64,000 bases of DNA from Stygiobacter sp. RIFOXYC2_FULL_38_25 (lineage in GTDB: Bacteria; Bacteroidota; Ignavibacteria; Ignavibacteriales; Melioribacteraceae), in assembly GCA_001803165.1 (NCBI GenBank), contig MHAZ01000001.1, forward strand, positions 1-64,000, read 5' to 3'. This document shows, piece by piece, positions 8,068-16,580 of this stretch (position 1 is its first letter; each line of letters opens with the position of its first letter). The notes under the pieces were generated by a model that was given only the letters and a program-made list of their open reading frames with translations, did not search any database and had not been told where the DNA came from. A program made the translations under genes and the position numbers.

Positions 8068-9045
8068 CTAAGCAGCGATTTCTTTACTGTACTTGTTTCG
8101 GTAATCTATTGGAGACATCCCGGTAACTTTCTTGAACACTTCTCTGAATGCTTTTGTGTCAGTGTAGCCGACTCCGAACATTACTTCGTTAATAGTTTTT
8201 CTACCCAGTTCAAGCTGCTTTTTTGCAGCTTCAACTTTAACTCTTTGCATATACTCTATAACAGAATTATAGGTAGCGGCTTTGAATCTTCTTTCAAATG
8301 TTCTTCGTCCTACTCCAAATTTGTCGCAGAGTTGGTCAACGGTTATTTTCTCACTAAAGTTGCTCTCTATAAACTCCTGTGCAAACTTTACAACATCGTC
8401 ACTATGATTTTTCTGCCCGCTGAAAATTATAAACTGAGACTGGCTTATTCTTTCTATATCCACTTGAAACATTTTTGAACAATATATTGCAATTTCACGT
8501 CCGGCATATTTTTCAATCAGATACAAAACAAGATTCGTAGCAGAAAGCGCTCCACCGCTTGAATAGATTCCTTGTTCATCGGTAATAATCTTATCAACCA
8601 TAAGATGCACATCGGGGAAATTTTTTTTGAAATCGTTAGCCGCCCGCCAATGTGTAGCGCAATGCTTTCCTTTTAATAACCCGGTAGCAGCTAACAAGAA
8701 CGCGCCAACACAAAGACTCGCAACTTCCGCTCCATTATAATATTGTTTGGCAATCCATGGGAAAAACTCTCGGTTTAGTTCCAAAGCCTCCCCTAAATTC
8801 CCCTTCACAGGAGGTATAATTATTAAATCCGTTTTCTCAACCTCGCTTATCACACAATTGGTTTTAACACTGTAGAGCCCTTCGTTCAATTCTATTGTTT
8901 TGGTCAAACCGACAAGCTGCACATTAAACATTGGAGATCTTCCATTAGCTTTAAGCCCTTCATTCACTTCTGCAAATGCCTGAAGTGCAGTGTCAATGCT
9001 CAGTAATTTTGCTCTAACCGGTACTAAAAGTGATATATGTTTCAT
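8068..9045 (-). CDS. GlxA-type AraC-family regulator (DJ-1/PfpI plus HTH)
   Basis: A 325-residue transcription regulator. Residues 1-190 form a DJ-1/PfpI-like sensor fold with the nucleophile-elbow sequence SLCVGAFLLAATGLL. Residues about 220-318 form a double AraC helix-turn-helix with FGVGRRTFERRFKAA and FGVGYTDTKAFREVFKK. This matches the GlxA/FtrA group, which responds to small metabolites. It ends 16 bases from the beta-lactamase gene but on the opposite strand, so a direct regulatory link cannot be assumed. Confidence 0.85.
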   Translation of the reverse strand: MKHISLLVPVRAKLLSIDTALQAFAEVNEGLKANGRSPMFNVQLVGLTKTIELNEGLYSVKTNCVISEVEKTDLIIIPPVKGNLGEALELNREFFPWIAKQYYNGAEVASLCVGAFLLAATGLLKGKHCATHWRAANDFKKNFPDVHLMVDKIITDEQGIYSSGGALSATNLVLYLIEKYAGREIAIYCSKMFQVDIERISQSQFIIFSGQKNHSDDVVKFAQEFIESNFSEKITVDQLCDKFGVGRRTFERRFKAATYNSVIEYMQRVKVEAAKKQLELGRKTINEVMFGVGYTDTKAFREVFKKVTGMSPIDYRNKYSKEIAA

Positions 9046-9159
9046 AGAGCTAACTTAAATAAGAACTGTGTCGCAATCAACCCCCAAGAATGTCGTAATT
9101 ACACTGTGCCGAAGTTGATTATTGACTTTAGATTTGCATAAAAATATGAAAGAACAACA

Positions 9160-9579
9160 TTGGAAGAATTTTTTTTAGATAAAGACATTATCGTTATTTG
9201 CGTTACCGCAGAATCGTTTCCAACCGGTGTATTAGCTGCCTTTCAAAAAGTGCATTCTTTAATTTCAGATTCTTTCAGTAGAACTACTTTTGGCATCTCA
9301 CACGCGGATAAGAATGGTACAATTATTTATAAAGCAGCCGTAGAGGAATCGTTCGATGGCGAGGGAGAAAAACTTGGCTGCGATACTTTTGTGATCAAAA
9401 AGGGAGAGTACATCAGCGTTACTATAAAGGATTTTATGAAAGATATTCAAAGCATCGGCAAAGCGTTTAAGGAGTTACTTTCAGATAAGAGGATAGACCC
9501 TAAAGGTGCTTGTGTTGAAAAGTACTTAAATGCTAACGATGTACAGTGCATGGTAAAACTAGCCGACAAATTGAATTAA
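9160..9579 (+). CDS. GyrI-like effector-binding domain protein
   Basis: A 139-residue protein that begins with TTG; an ATG twelve bases upstream is in another frame and stops quickly. The fold pattern (VTAESFPTGVLAAFQKVHSL, then FVIKKGEYISVTI, then a C-terminal helix-strand) resembles stand-alone GyrI-like/effector-binding proteins often annotated as transcriptional regulators, although no DNA-binding part is present. It starts about 115 bases from the divergent GlxA-type gene. Confidence 0.6.
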   Translation: MEEFFLDKDIIVICVTAESFPTGVLAAFQKVHSLISDSFSRTTFGISHADKNGTIIYKAAVEESFDGEGEKLGCDTFVIKKGEYISVTIKDFMKDIQSIGKAFKELLSDKRIDPKGACVEKYLNANDVQCMVKLADKLN

Positions 9580-9639
9580 TGAGAATATCTTTTTGTTAAC
9601 TGACTGAGTTATGCATATATGCAAATAACTTCGCCAGTA

Positions 9640-9725
9640 AGACACCAAGGAACTAAGAAGTTTTGAATAAGCAAGTAAATTATGAGTTTTTCCTTTGTGC
9701 CTTAGAGACTTTGTGGCAAAAGAAT
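9640..9725. repeat. Palindromic repeat, CACCAAGG family, copy 1
   Basis: GACACCAAGGAACTAAGAAG on the left is loosely complementary to CCTTTGTGCCTTAGAGAC on the right (about 9698-9716), followed by TTTGTGGCAAAAG. A related copy lies at about 23600-23722. It fills most of the spacer before the NTF2-like gene. Confidence 0.5.
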
Positions 9726-9780
9726 ATTTCATGCGTAACTTCAGTTAACTAAATAACTTGTTTGCAAGAAAGGATTGGGG

Positions 9781-10260
9781 ATGCATTACAAAACCTTAAC
9801 AGTTTCTGATGAGAATCAAATTCGTGTTATACTCGAAGATTGGTCGGTTGCAACAAGACAAAACCGTAAAGCCGATTCATTTAAAAACCACTTGCCGGAT
9901 GCTTTAATCTACGATGTATTGCCTCCACTGCAGTATGAAAGCACAGAAATCTATTGCGAAAATTGTGAAGACCGGCAGCCGGAAACTTTAGGTGATGGAC
10001 AGTTTGAGCTTGAAAATCTTAAGATAACTGTCGGAAGCGATTTGGCATTCGCACATTGCCTAATCAGCAGCAGGGGTATAATGCCGGATGGGCGCGCATT
10101 TCATGATCTGGCACGGGCAACATTCTGCTTACAGAAACTTAACGGAACTTGGAAGGTTGCTCATCAACATATTTCAAAACCGTATCAAAACAGTTTGATT
10201 GATATAATACTCAAAACTTTAGACAGTCAGGTAACAACTAAAGAAACGTCATTCAATTAA
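9781..10260 (+). CDS. NTF2/SnoaL-like protein
   Basis: A 159-residue protein with the cone-fold pattern of the SnoaL/NTF2 superfamily: an N-terminal helix (IRVILEDWSVATRQNR), DVLPPLQ in the pocket region, and the closing strand motif KLNGTWKVAHQHIS near residues 122-135. Many such proteins are isomerases or have no known reaction. The ATG at 9781 is chosen because AAAGGA lies seven bases upstream. Confidence 0.7.
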   Translation: MHYKTLTVSDENQIRVILEDWSVATRQNRKADSFKNHLPDALIYDVLPPLQYESTEIYCENCEDRQPETLGDGQFELENLKITVGSDLAFAHCLISSRGIMPDGRAFHDLARATFCLQKLNGTWKVAHQHISKPYQNSLIDIILKTLDSQVTTKETSFN

Positions 10261-10284
10261 CAAAAAACATAAGGAGAACATATT

Positions 10285-10710
10285 ATGCTGAAGTTAAATC
10301 CATATCTAAACTTTAACGGCAACACAGAAGAAGCATTTAACTTTTATAAATCCGTTTTTGGCGGAGAGTTTAGTTTTCTGATGCGTTATAAGGATACTCC
10401 GGAAGCGGGCAATATACCGGCAGACGCAAAAAATCAAATTATGCATGTCGCTTTACCACTCGGTAAAGACAATGTGCTAATGGGAACTGATGCCCCGGAA
10501 TCCATGGGATTTGGTCTTAAGGTTGGAAACAATGTTCACATAGCAATACAGGCAGAAAGCCGTGAAGAAGCAGATAAATTGTTCAAAGGTTTATCTGCCG
10601 GAGGTAATATCCAAATGCCTATGGCAGATATGTTTTGGGGAGACTACTTCGGCTCTTTCACTGATAAATTTGGCGTTCAATGGATGATATCTTTTACAAA
10701 TCCAAAATAA
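10285..10710 (+). CDS. VOC-family protein, PhnB/YjdN-like
   Basis: A 141-residue glyoxalase-fold protein of the PhnB type. It has LNPYLNFNGNTEEAFNFYKSVFGG split over the first strand and helix, then MHVALPLG, and the C-terminal MADMFWGDYFGSFTDKFG. These proteins carry a paired beta-alpha-beta3 metal-binding fold and are usually functionally unassigned. It follows the NTF2-like gene by 24 bases with an AAGGAG ribosome binding site, so the two are probably cotranscribed. Confidence 0.8.
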   Translation: MLKLNPYLNFNGNTEEAFNFYKSVFGGEFSFLMRYKDTPEAGNIPADAKNQIMHVALPLGKDNVLMGTDAPESMGFGLKVGNNVHIAIQAESREEADKLFKGLSAGGNIQMPMADMFWGDYFGSFTDKFGVQWMISFTNPK

Positions 10711-10728
10711 GTTTTATTAATTAGTAGA

Positions 10729-10856
10729 GACCTCTGAATAATTAATTTAGTGTCACACTGAAGTCCGTCGGCTGACGGATCGAAGTGTGACAATTTAGTT
10801 TGTATTGTCATGGTTCGACAAGCTCACCATGACTTAGTCTTAATGTTTCAGAGGTC
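10729..10856. repeat. Nested palindromic repeat element
   Basis: The outer arms GACCTCTGAA (10729-10738) and TTCAGAGGTC (10847-10856) are perfect inverted repeats. Inside lie two separate hairpins: GTCACACT...AGTGTGAC (about 10752-10791) and GTCATGGT...ACCATGAC (10807-10833). No coding potential is seen. Confidence 0.75.
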
Positions 10857-10909
10857 ACTAGTACTTACTTGATGTGAAATACTGTTTTGTACATCTTAGG
10901 AAAGGTAAA

Positions 10910-11803
10910 ATGAAAAACACAATTACTAAATCGGTAATATCAATTATGTTTTTTGTCTCAAGCATAAATGGAAACTTCTGTTATAAAAAGGAAAACAGCA
11001 TGCAAAAAAAAGATACAACGCAAAGCACCGGCAGTTATTCGGAAGTGAATGGGCTAAAAATGTATTATGAAGTTCATGGTAAAAGTGGGGATTATTTAGT
11101 GCTAATTCATGGCGGAGGCTCTACTATTGGAACGACTTTCGGGAATTTGTTACCAATACTCGCTAAAGATTACAAAGTAATTGCCGTTGAACTACAAGGG
11201 CATGGACATACCAACGATAGAAATGGTCCGGAAAGTTTTGAACAAGATGCTGATGATGTAGCAGTGTTATTAAAAAATCTTAATGTAGCCAAAGCATCGT
11301 TTTTGGGATTTAGCAACGGTGGAAATACTGCAATACAAATTGCCCTTCGTCATCCGCAAATTGTAAACAAATTAATTCTTGCTTCAACATTTTATAAAAG
11401 AGAGGGTTTGATATCCGGATTTTTCGATGGCATGAAACAAGCAACTTTAGATGTCATGCCAAAAACTTTACAAGATGCTTTCTTGCAAATCAATCCCGAA
11501 AGAGACAAGCTGATAACAATGTTTAATAAGGATAAAGAACGCATGTTGCAGTTTAAGGATTGGAAGGAAGAAGATATCAGTTCAATTAAAATGCCTACAT
11601 TAATTATTAATGGCGATCATGATGTAATACTGGCAAATCATGCTATGGAAATGTCTATGTTAATAAAAAACTCCAAGCTGATGATTCTACCGGCTACACA
11701 TGGTTCTTATATAGGTGTAGCGGAAAGTCCAATTCCTAATACTAAACTACTTGAAATGACTTCTGAAGTGATTAAGGATTTTTTAAACAATGATGCTAAG
11801 TAA
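10910..11803 (+). CDS. Exported alpha/beta hydrolase
   Basis: A 297-residue alpha/beta hydrolase of unknown substrate. A hydrophobic N-terminal segment (SVISIMFFVSSINGNF) followed by a cysteine suggests export, possibly as a lipoprotein, though the lipobox is poor. Catalytic elements are the oxyanion loop HGGGST, the nucleophile elbow GFSNGG, an acid in NGDHDV and the late histidine in ATHGSY. The ATG at 10910 is preferred over an upstream GTG because AGGAAAGG stands just upstream. Confidence 0.8.
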   Translation: MKNTITKSVISIMFFVSSINGNFCYKKENSMQKKDTTQSTGSYSEVNGLKMYYEVHGKSGDYLVLIHGGGSTIGTTFGNLLPILAKDYKVIAVELQGHGHTNDRNGPESFEQDADDVAVLLKNLNVAKASFLGFSNGGNTAIQIALRHPQIVNKLILASTFYKREGLISGFFDGMKQATLDVMPKTLQDAFLQINPERDKLITMFNKDKERMLQFKDWKEEDISSIKMPTLIINGDHDVILANHAMEMSMLIKNSKLMILPATHGSYIGVAESPIPNTKLLEMTSEVIKDFLNNDAK

Positions 11804-11860
11804 TAAAATATGAAAAGCAATCAACCCCAAACTACAATACACTTAAAAGGAAGTAAAACA

Positions 11861-12040
11861 ATGGCAAAAGAGAAAGCAGATTTATTGACAGCAGGTAAAA
11901 TTGCAATGCAGCTCGGCGTTTCCGGCGCTGTAGTTTCAAAAACAATCAAGACTCTTGGTATCAAGGCGGATTTAGTTAAAGCCGGATGCAGTTATTACGG
12001 CGCGGATACAATAAAAAAAGTTAAAGCGGCAATTAAGTAA
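11861..12040 (+). CDS. Small helix-turn-helix protein
   Basis: A 59-residue protein that is almost entirely a predicted helix-turn-helix: LTAGKIAMQLGVSGAVVSK fits helix 2-turn-helix 3, and the tail YYGADTIKKVKAAI resembles a wing plus closing helix. An AAGGAAG ribosome binding site decides the start. It follows the hydrolase by about 57 bases and could be its regulator; the family is not recognised. Confidence 0.6.
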   Translation: MAKEKADLLTAGKIAMQLGVSGAVVSKTIKTLGIKADLVKAGCSYYGADTIKKVKAAIK

Positions 12041-12086
12041 TCCCTTTGTAGTAAAAAAAAACATCAACTATATCTTGTGAGGAAAA

Positions 12087-12482
12087 ATGAAAAACACGCT
12101 TAAAAGCATTGGGGCTGTTATTGCCGGATTTATATTCATTGGTTTAACACACACAAGTATTGATACAATACTTGAGAACGCAGGCGTTTTGCCAAAAGGA
12201 AATCTTTTTGTTTCTACCTGGCTTATTCTTTTTGTAATTGGCTACCGCGCTATTTTCAGTTTAGCTGGGTGTTACATAACCGCCTGGCTCGCACCTAATT
12301 ATCCAATGAGGCACTCAATTGCGCTTGGAGTACTTGGCGCGGTACTCAGTTCTATCGGCGCGATAACAATGGGTAACTTAGGTCCGGCGTGGTATGCATG
12401 GACGCTCGCTGTAATTGCAATACCGATTGGATGGTTGGGCGGAAAGTTGTATCGCCGCGTTAAGCTTGAAGGTGTACATTGA
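12087..12482 (+). CDS. Four-helix membrane protein, unknown function
   Basis: A 131-residue hydrophobic protein with about four transmembrane segments (around residues 7-27, 45-68, 78-98 and 103-122) and a basic C-terminus (KLYRRVKLE). Small proteins of this type are common next to accessory genes in Bacteroidetes, but I cannot name a family with confidence. It has a GAGGAAAA ribosome binding site and lies 44 bases before the first of four reductase genes. Confidence 0.6.
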   Translation: MKNTLKSIGAVIAGFIFIGLTHTSIDTILENAGVLPKGNLFVSTWLILFVIGYRAIFSLAGCYITAWLAPNYPMRHSIALGVLGAVLSSIGAITMGNLGPAWYAWTLAVIAIPIGWLGGKLYRRVKLEGVH

Positions 12483-12526
12483 ACGAGACAAACAAATAAT
12501 AATTCAGATATCGGAGGAACTCAGTT

Positions 12527-13135
12527 ATGAGAAAAATAATCGTATTGTCATTTATTACATTAGATGGAGTAATGCAAGCGCCCGGAGGTCCCGAAGAAGA
12601 TACGTCAAGCGGCTTCAAATATGGCGGTTGGTGTGCGCCGTATTTTGCCGGAGCTGACGAAGCGGCTGGTGAGTTCATGGCAAAACAAATGAAGTCCGCA
12701 GACCTTCTATTGGGTAGAAAAACATTTGATATTTTTGCTGCCTACTGGCCTGAACATTCAGACATGTGGCCGGGTATCAATGACGTTACCAAATACGTCA
12801 TGTCCAAGACTATGAATAAAAATAAGTCGGATTGGAAAAACATAGTTTTCCTTAAAAGCGTTGATGATATCAAAAAGCTCAAGAACACAGAAGGCACTGA
12901 TATCCAAGTTCACGGCAGCGGCAACATGATCCAGACACTGTTCAAAAATGATCTGGTTGATGAGATGTGGCTCAAAACTTTCCCGATCATCCTTGGTCAA
13001 GGGAAAAAATTGTTTGACGAAGGCACTATTCCTGCAAACTTTACATTAACAGACAGTTTGGTTACGCCAAATGGTGTGATTTTCGCCAATTACAAACGAG
13101 CTGGAAAAGTTAAGACAGGTACCATTGGAGCTTAA
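12527..13135 (+). CDS. RibD C-terminal/DHFR-like reductase 1
   Basis: A 202-residue protein of the dihydrofolate reductase-like family that includes the RibD reductase domain; NADPH-dependent reduction is the general expectation. Signatures are SFITLDGVMQAPGG at the N-terminus, LLGRKTFDIFAAYWP (about 65-79), the glycine-rich VHGSGNMIQTL near 123-133, and FPIILGQGKKLF near 151-162. It has a strong GGAGG ribosome binding site. It is the first of four related genes in 2.5 kb and differs most in length. Confidence 0.85.
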   Translation: MRKIIVLSFITLDGVMQAPGGPEEDTSSGFKYGGWCAPYFAGADEAAGEFMAKQMKSADLLLGRKTFDIFAAYWPEHSDMWPGINDVTKYVMSKTMNKNKSDWKNIVFLKSVDDIKKLKNTEGTDIQVHGSGNMIQTLFKNDLVDEMWLKTFPIILGQGKKLFDEGTIPANFTLTDSLVTPNGVIFANYKRAGKVKTGTIGA

Positions 13136-13146
13136 GGAGAAATAAA

Positions 13147-13701
13147 ATGAGAAAACTAATTGCGGCAATCAATATGACACTTGACGGGTTTTGCGACCAC
13201 ACGGCAGGGATTGCAGATGATGAATTACATCAACATTATAATGAGCTATTAAGTGATGCAGACACCATTTTATTCGGAAGGATAACATATCAACTTATGG
13301 AAAGTGATTGGCCATCTGTCGTCAAAAATCCTACCGGCAACAAACCAATGGATGAATTTGCAGTACTAATAGACAACATTTCCAAAATTGTTTTTTCCCA
13401 CACGCTGAAAAATGTTGATTGGAAGAATACGTATTTGAAGAAGGAAATCATTCAAGAGGAAATTTTAGAACTCAAGCAACAAACGGGTAAAAACATTTTA
13501 GTCGGCAGCCCAAGTTTAATAGTAGCCTTAACGCAACTTGAGGTAATTGATGAATATCAACTCTGTGTTCAGCCAATTATTTTAGGAAACGGCTTAACAT
13601 TATTTAAAAACATAAATGATAGAATCAATCTTAAACTCTTAAAAACAAAAACATTTGGTAGTGGTGCAGTAACTCTTTACTATGAGCCGGCGAAAGAATG
13701 A
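13147..13701 (+). CDS. RibD C-terminal/DHFR-like reductase 2
   Basis: A 184-residue second member of the cluster, 11 bases after reductase 1 with an AAGGAG ribosome binding site, so the two form one transcription unit. It keeps AINMTLDGFCDH, ILFGRITYQLMESDWP, ILVGSPSLIVAL and QPIILGNGLTLFK. It is as distant from its neighbours as typical family members are, which argues against a very recent duplication. Confidence 0.85.
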   Translation: MRKLIAAINMTLDGFCDHTAGIADDELHQHYNELLSDADTILFGRITYQLMESDWPSVVKNPTGNKPMDEFAVLIDNISKIVFSHTLKNVDWKNTYLKKEIIQEEILELKQQTGKNILVGSPSLIVALTQLEVIDEYQLCVQPIILGNGLTLFKNINDRINLKLLKTKTFGSGAVTLYYEPAKE

Positions 13702-13894
13702 GCCTGCCTGCCGGTGCATAGTTAAAACGTGACAGATCTTTGTGACTACGGCAGCAGCATTATCGTATAACAAAACACTGTAACCGACCGCCTACATCGT
13801 GGCTCATTCTTTTGGCGGCTGTGGGCTTAGTCATAATATGTATAGCAATTGAACTGAAAGAGAATAAACATAGCTCAGATTGGAGAATTTTAGT
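13702..13894. other. Spacer with weak attC-like or hairpin sequence
   Basis: The 190 bases between reductases 2 and 3 contain TATAACAAAACACTGTAACCG and a later GGCGGCTGTGG, which look vaguely like a worn integron spacer, but no intact GTTRRRY core could be placed. No gene is seen. Confidence 0.3.
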
Positions 13895-14449
13895 ATGAGA
13901 AAGTTAAACGTATTCAATTTCATAACTCTAAACGGATATTTTGAAGGACCGAAACATGATATTAGCTGGCACAGGCACGGCAGCGAAGAAAACAAATACT
14001 CTGATGACTCGCTGCAAGCCGACGGCATTCTTCTCTTCGGCAGAAAAACTTACGAGATGATGTATAGTTTCTGGCCAACTCCGATGGCAGCCGAAATGTA
14101 TCCTGAAACTGCAAAGGGAATGAACAAATCTGAAAAGATTGTTTTTTCTAACTCGCTCAAAAAAGCCGAATGGAATAACACAAAAGTAATCGGCGGAAAT
14201 ATTGTTGAAGAGATGAGGCGTTTGAAGAAAACAAAAGGAAAAGATATGGCAATACTTGGAAGCGGGAGTATTGTTTCCCTTTTTGCCGAAGCCGGATTGA
14301 TAGATACTTATCAGATTATGATAGACCCGGTTGCAATCGGCAAAGGCACACCGATATTCAAAGGCATCCAACATAAACTTGATTTGAAGCTTACGGATAC
14401 AAGAACATTTAAGAGCGGAGTAGTTCTGCTTTGTTACGAACCGATCTAA
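13895..14449 (+). CDS. RibD C-terminal/DHFR-like reductase 3
   Basis: A 184-residue member with NFITLNGYFEGP, ILLFGRKTYEMMYSFWP, AILGSGSIVSLF and DPVAIGKGTPIFKG. The ATG at 13895 is chosen over a TTG fifteen bases upstream because GGAGAATTTT provides a binding site and the N-terminus then aligns with its neighbours. Confidence 0.85.
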   Translation: MRKLNVFNFITLNGYFEGPKHDISWHRHGSEENKYSDDSLQADGILLFGRKTYEMMYSFWPTPMAAEMYPETAKGMNKSEKIVFSNSLKKAEWNNTKVIGGNIVEEMRRLKKTKGKDMAILGSGSIVSLFAEAGLIDTYQIMIDPVAIGKGTPIFKGIQHKLDLKLTDTRTFKSGVVLLCYEPI

Positions 14450-14487
14450 AAGAAAGTAGTAATTCTGTATTAGAAGGAAGAGTAAAA

Positions 14488-15054
14488 ATGGGAAAATTAG
14501 TTTTAGTAGTACACATATCTCTCGATGGTTTTGTAGCCGGACTAAAAGGAGAGTTAGATGGATTTGAACCTGACGAAGAAAATTTGCAATTCGTTTGTAG
14601 TTTAACAGAAAACGCGGACACAGCTTTATTCGGGCGGATCTCATATCAGTTACTGAACAGATATTGGCCAACTGCAAGTTTACGTCCCAATGCTACGAAG
14701 GGTGAAATTGTATATTCAAATTGGTATAACGGTGCAAAAAAAATTGTAATATCTAAAACGATGACAGCAGAGAATTTGGATAACACAACCGTAATTAGCA
14801 AAAACTTATTGGATGAAATCGTGAGAATCAAGGAACAGGCGGAGAAGAGCATATTAATTTTCGGTAGCCCGATGGTTTCTCAATTACTTATGCAACATAA
14901 TTTGATAGACAGTTACTGGATATTTGTTAACCCAATTATGTTTGGACAGGGCATTCCTTTGTTTACAGACTTATCACATAAAATAGAACTGAATCTTGTG
15001 ACAACAAGAAAATTTCGCAATGGTGAAATAGCACTTAATTATGAAAAGAAATGA
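14488..15054 (+). CDS. RibD C-terminal/DHFR-like reductase 4
   Basis: A 188-residue member with VVHISLDGFVAG, ALFGRISYQLLNRYWP, LIFGSPMVSQLL and NPIMFGQGIPLFTD. It starts at the ATG after GAAGGAAGAG, 38 bases beyond reductase 3. Immediately after the stop comes palindromic element copy B. Confidence 0.85.
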   Translation: MGKLVLVVHISLDGFVAGLKGELDGFEPDEENLQFVCSLTENADTALFGRISYQLLNRYWPTASLRPNATKGEIVYSNWYNGAKKIVISKTMTAENLDNTTVISKNLLDEIVRIKEQAEKSILIFGSPMVSQLLMQHNLIDSYWIFVNPIMFGQGIPLFTDLSHKIELNLVTTRKFRNGEIALNYEKK

Positions 15055-15057
15055 CAA

Positions 15058-15227
15058 ACCGGTTGTGTGAATTAAAATTTTAATTATAAAAAAGTTCACA
15101 AGAATAATTTTTACGGGTTTGATTAATCAAACCCCTACAATTTTTTGTAGGGGCTTCATTTATGAAGTCCGTTTTTTAGGTAATTCGCCGGCAAATCATT
15201 CGACTAAAACTAATTCACACAACCGGT
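15058..15227. repeat. Inverted-repeat element, family 1, copy B
   Basis: The ends ACCGGTTGTGTGAATTA (about 15058-15074) and TAATTCACACAACCGGT (15211-15227) are perfect 17-base inverted repeats. Inside are a hairpin CCCCTACAA...TTGTAGGGG and AGTTCACAAGAATAATTTTT, both shared with copy A or similar to it. Confidence 0.8.
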
Positions 15228-15263
15228 ATAACAAATAAATAATCAGTTACTAAAGGAAATATT

Positions 15264-15749
15264 ATGCAAAAGATAACTCCATTTTTGTGGTTTGATAATA
15301 ACGCCGAAGAGGCAGTTGAGTTTTACACTTCAATATTTAAGAACTCGAAAGGAGGAAATGCTTCTTACTATGAAGAACAAGGAGCGGAAGTTTCCGGCAG
15401 ACCAAAGGGTTCGGTGATGACTGTTCCTTTCCAGCTCAACGGACAAGACTTTGTAGCGTTAAACGGCGGTCCACTGTTTAAGTTTACCGAAGCAGTATCA
15501 TTTGTAGTTAATTGCGAAACACAAGAAGAGGTAGATTATTTTTGGGAGAAACTCACCGAAGGAGGGGATGAAGCGCAATGCGGCTGGCTTAAAGATAAAT
15601 TTGGTTTGTCATGGCAGGTCGTGCCAACAGCTATGGGCAAATTGTTTAGCAGTCCCGATCCCGAAAAAACAAATAGAGTTATGAAAGCTATGCTGCAAAT
15701 GAAAAAATTGGTAATTGCGGATTTGCAAAAAGCATACGATGGCAAATAA
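15264..15749 (+). CDS. VOC-family PhnB-like protein
   Basis: A 161-residue glyoxalase-fold protein of the group often labelled 3-demethylubiquinone-9 3-methyltransferase-like. It has ITPFLWFDNNAEEAVEFYTSIF, then GQDFVALNGGP, FWEKLTEGGDEAQCGWLKDKFG and WQVVPTAM. The methyltransferase label comes from annotation transfer; this fold more likely binds a metal and a small molecule. It sits between palindromic elements B and C. Confidence 0.85.
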   Translation: MQKITPFLWFDNNAEEAVEFYTSIFKNSKGGNASYYEEQGAEVSGRPKGSVMTVPFQLNGQDFVALNGGPLFKFTEAVSFVVNCETQEEVDYFWEKLTEGGDEAQCGWLKDKFGLSWQVVPTAMGKLFSSPDPEKTNRVMKAMLQMKKLVIADLQKAYDGK

Positions 15750-15755
15750 GGATTT

Positions 15756-15915
15756 ACCTGTTGTGTGAATTAGAATAGAGTGATTGGAAAGGAAGTCAAA
15801 AAGCAATTATTCAAAAATATATCTGCGGAAATCATATTAAATCCGTTAATCCGCGTTCCACTTTTGGATTAGTTAATTGCTTTTGACTTCATAAAACTTA
15901 ATTCACACAACTGAT
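15756..15915. repeat. Inverted-repeat element, family 1, copy C
   Basis: The ends ACCTGTTGTGTGAATTA (15756-15772) and TAATTCACACAACTGAT (15899-15915) match the termini of copies A and B with a few changes. The interior differs and forms its own long inverted repeat, GAAGTCAAAAAGCAATTA with TAATTGCTTTTGACTTC. Confidence 0.75.
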
Positions 15916-15973
15916 AAGAATTAGCTAATTATAAACGATAGTTCAAAAAAAAACGACTTAAGAAAGGAAAGCT

Positions 15974-16423
15974 ATGAACAAGCTGAAATTTTCAATAACT
16001 ATTAACGCATCTAAAGCAAGGGTGTGGGATACAATGCTGAACGATGCCACTTATAGAATTTGGACGGAAGCTTTTGCACCAGGCTGTTACTATGTTGGCG
16101 ACTGGAGCGAAGGAAGCAAAATACTTTTTCTTGCTTCACGCGAAACCGGTGATTCGGGAATGGTGAGCCGGATTAAAGAAAACCGGCTGCACGAGTATAT
16201 CTCAATAGAACATCTTGGTATGGTCGAAAACGGAAAAGAAGATACTACAAGCGATGCTATTAAGGAATGGGCTGGTGTATTGGAAAATTATACTTTTAAG
16301 GATGTAAATGGAATAACCGAGCTGTTTGTTGAAATGGATTCAAATGAAGAGTACAGCGATATGTTCAATGACATGTGGCCTAAAGCACTTACGAAGCTAA
16401 AAGAGTTATCAGAAAACAAATAG
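15974..16423 (+). CDS. SRPBCC/AHSA1-like protein
   Basis: A 149-residue START/Bet v1-like protein. Typical points are KLKFSITINASKARVWDTML at the N-terminus, WTEAFAPG, and the C-terminal helix MWPKALTKLKELSEN. Such proteins bind hydrophobic ligands; no enzymatic residues are diagnostic. An AAGAAAGGAA ribosome binding site is present. Confidence 0.8.
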   Translation: MNKLKFSITINASKARVWDTMLNDATYRIWTEAFAPGCYYVGDWSEGSKILFLASRETGDSGMVSRIKENRLHEYISIEHLGMVENGKEDTTSDAIKEWAGVLENYTFKDVNGITELFVEMDSNEEYSDMFNDMWPKALTKLKELSENK

Positions 16424-16580
16424 TTTTCATGACCAGCATTCTTGCATAAAAATTGTAGTGGATGTTTATGCTTAACAGTGTACAAATAAATGCACATTTT
16501 TATGAGCTTAATGTATAATATTTTTACTAATACGAATTAACTGACGTAATACAAAAACTAATATTTACTTAGGGTGTTCT

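Noticed and set aside
8068-9045. GlxA-type regulator as direct regulator of the beta-lactamase
   Set aside because: The genes are convergent and do not share a promoter region; adjacency alone is weak evidence.
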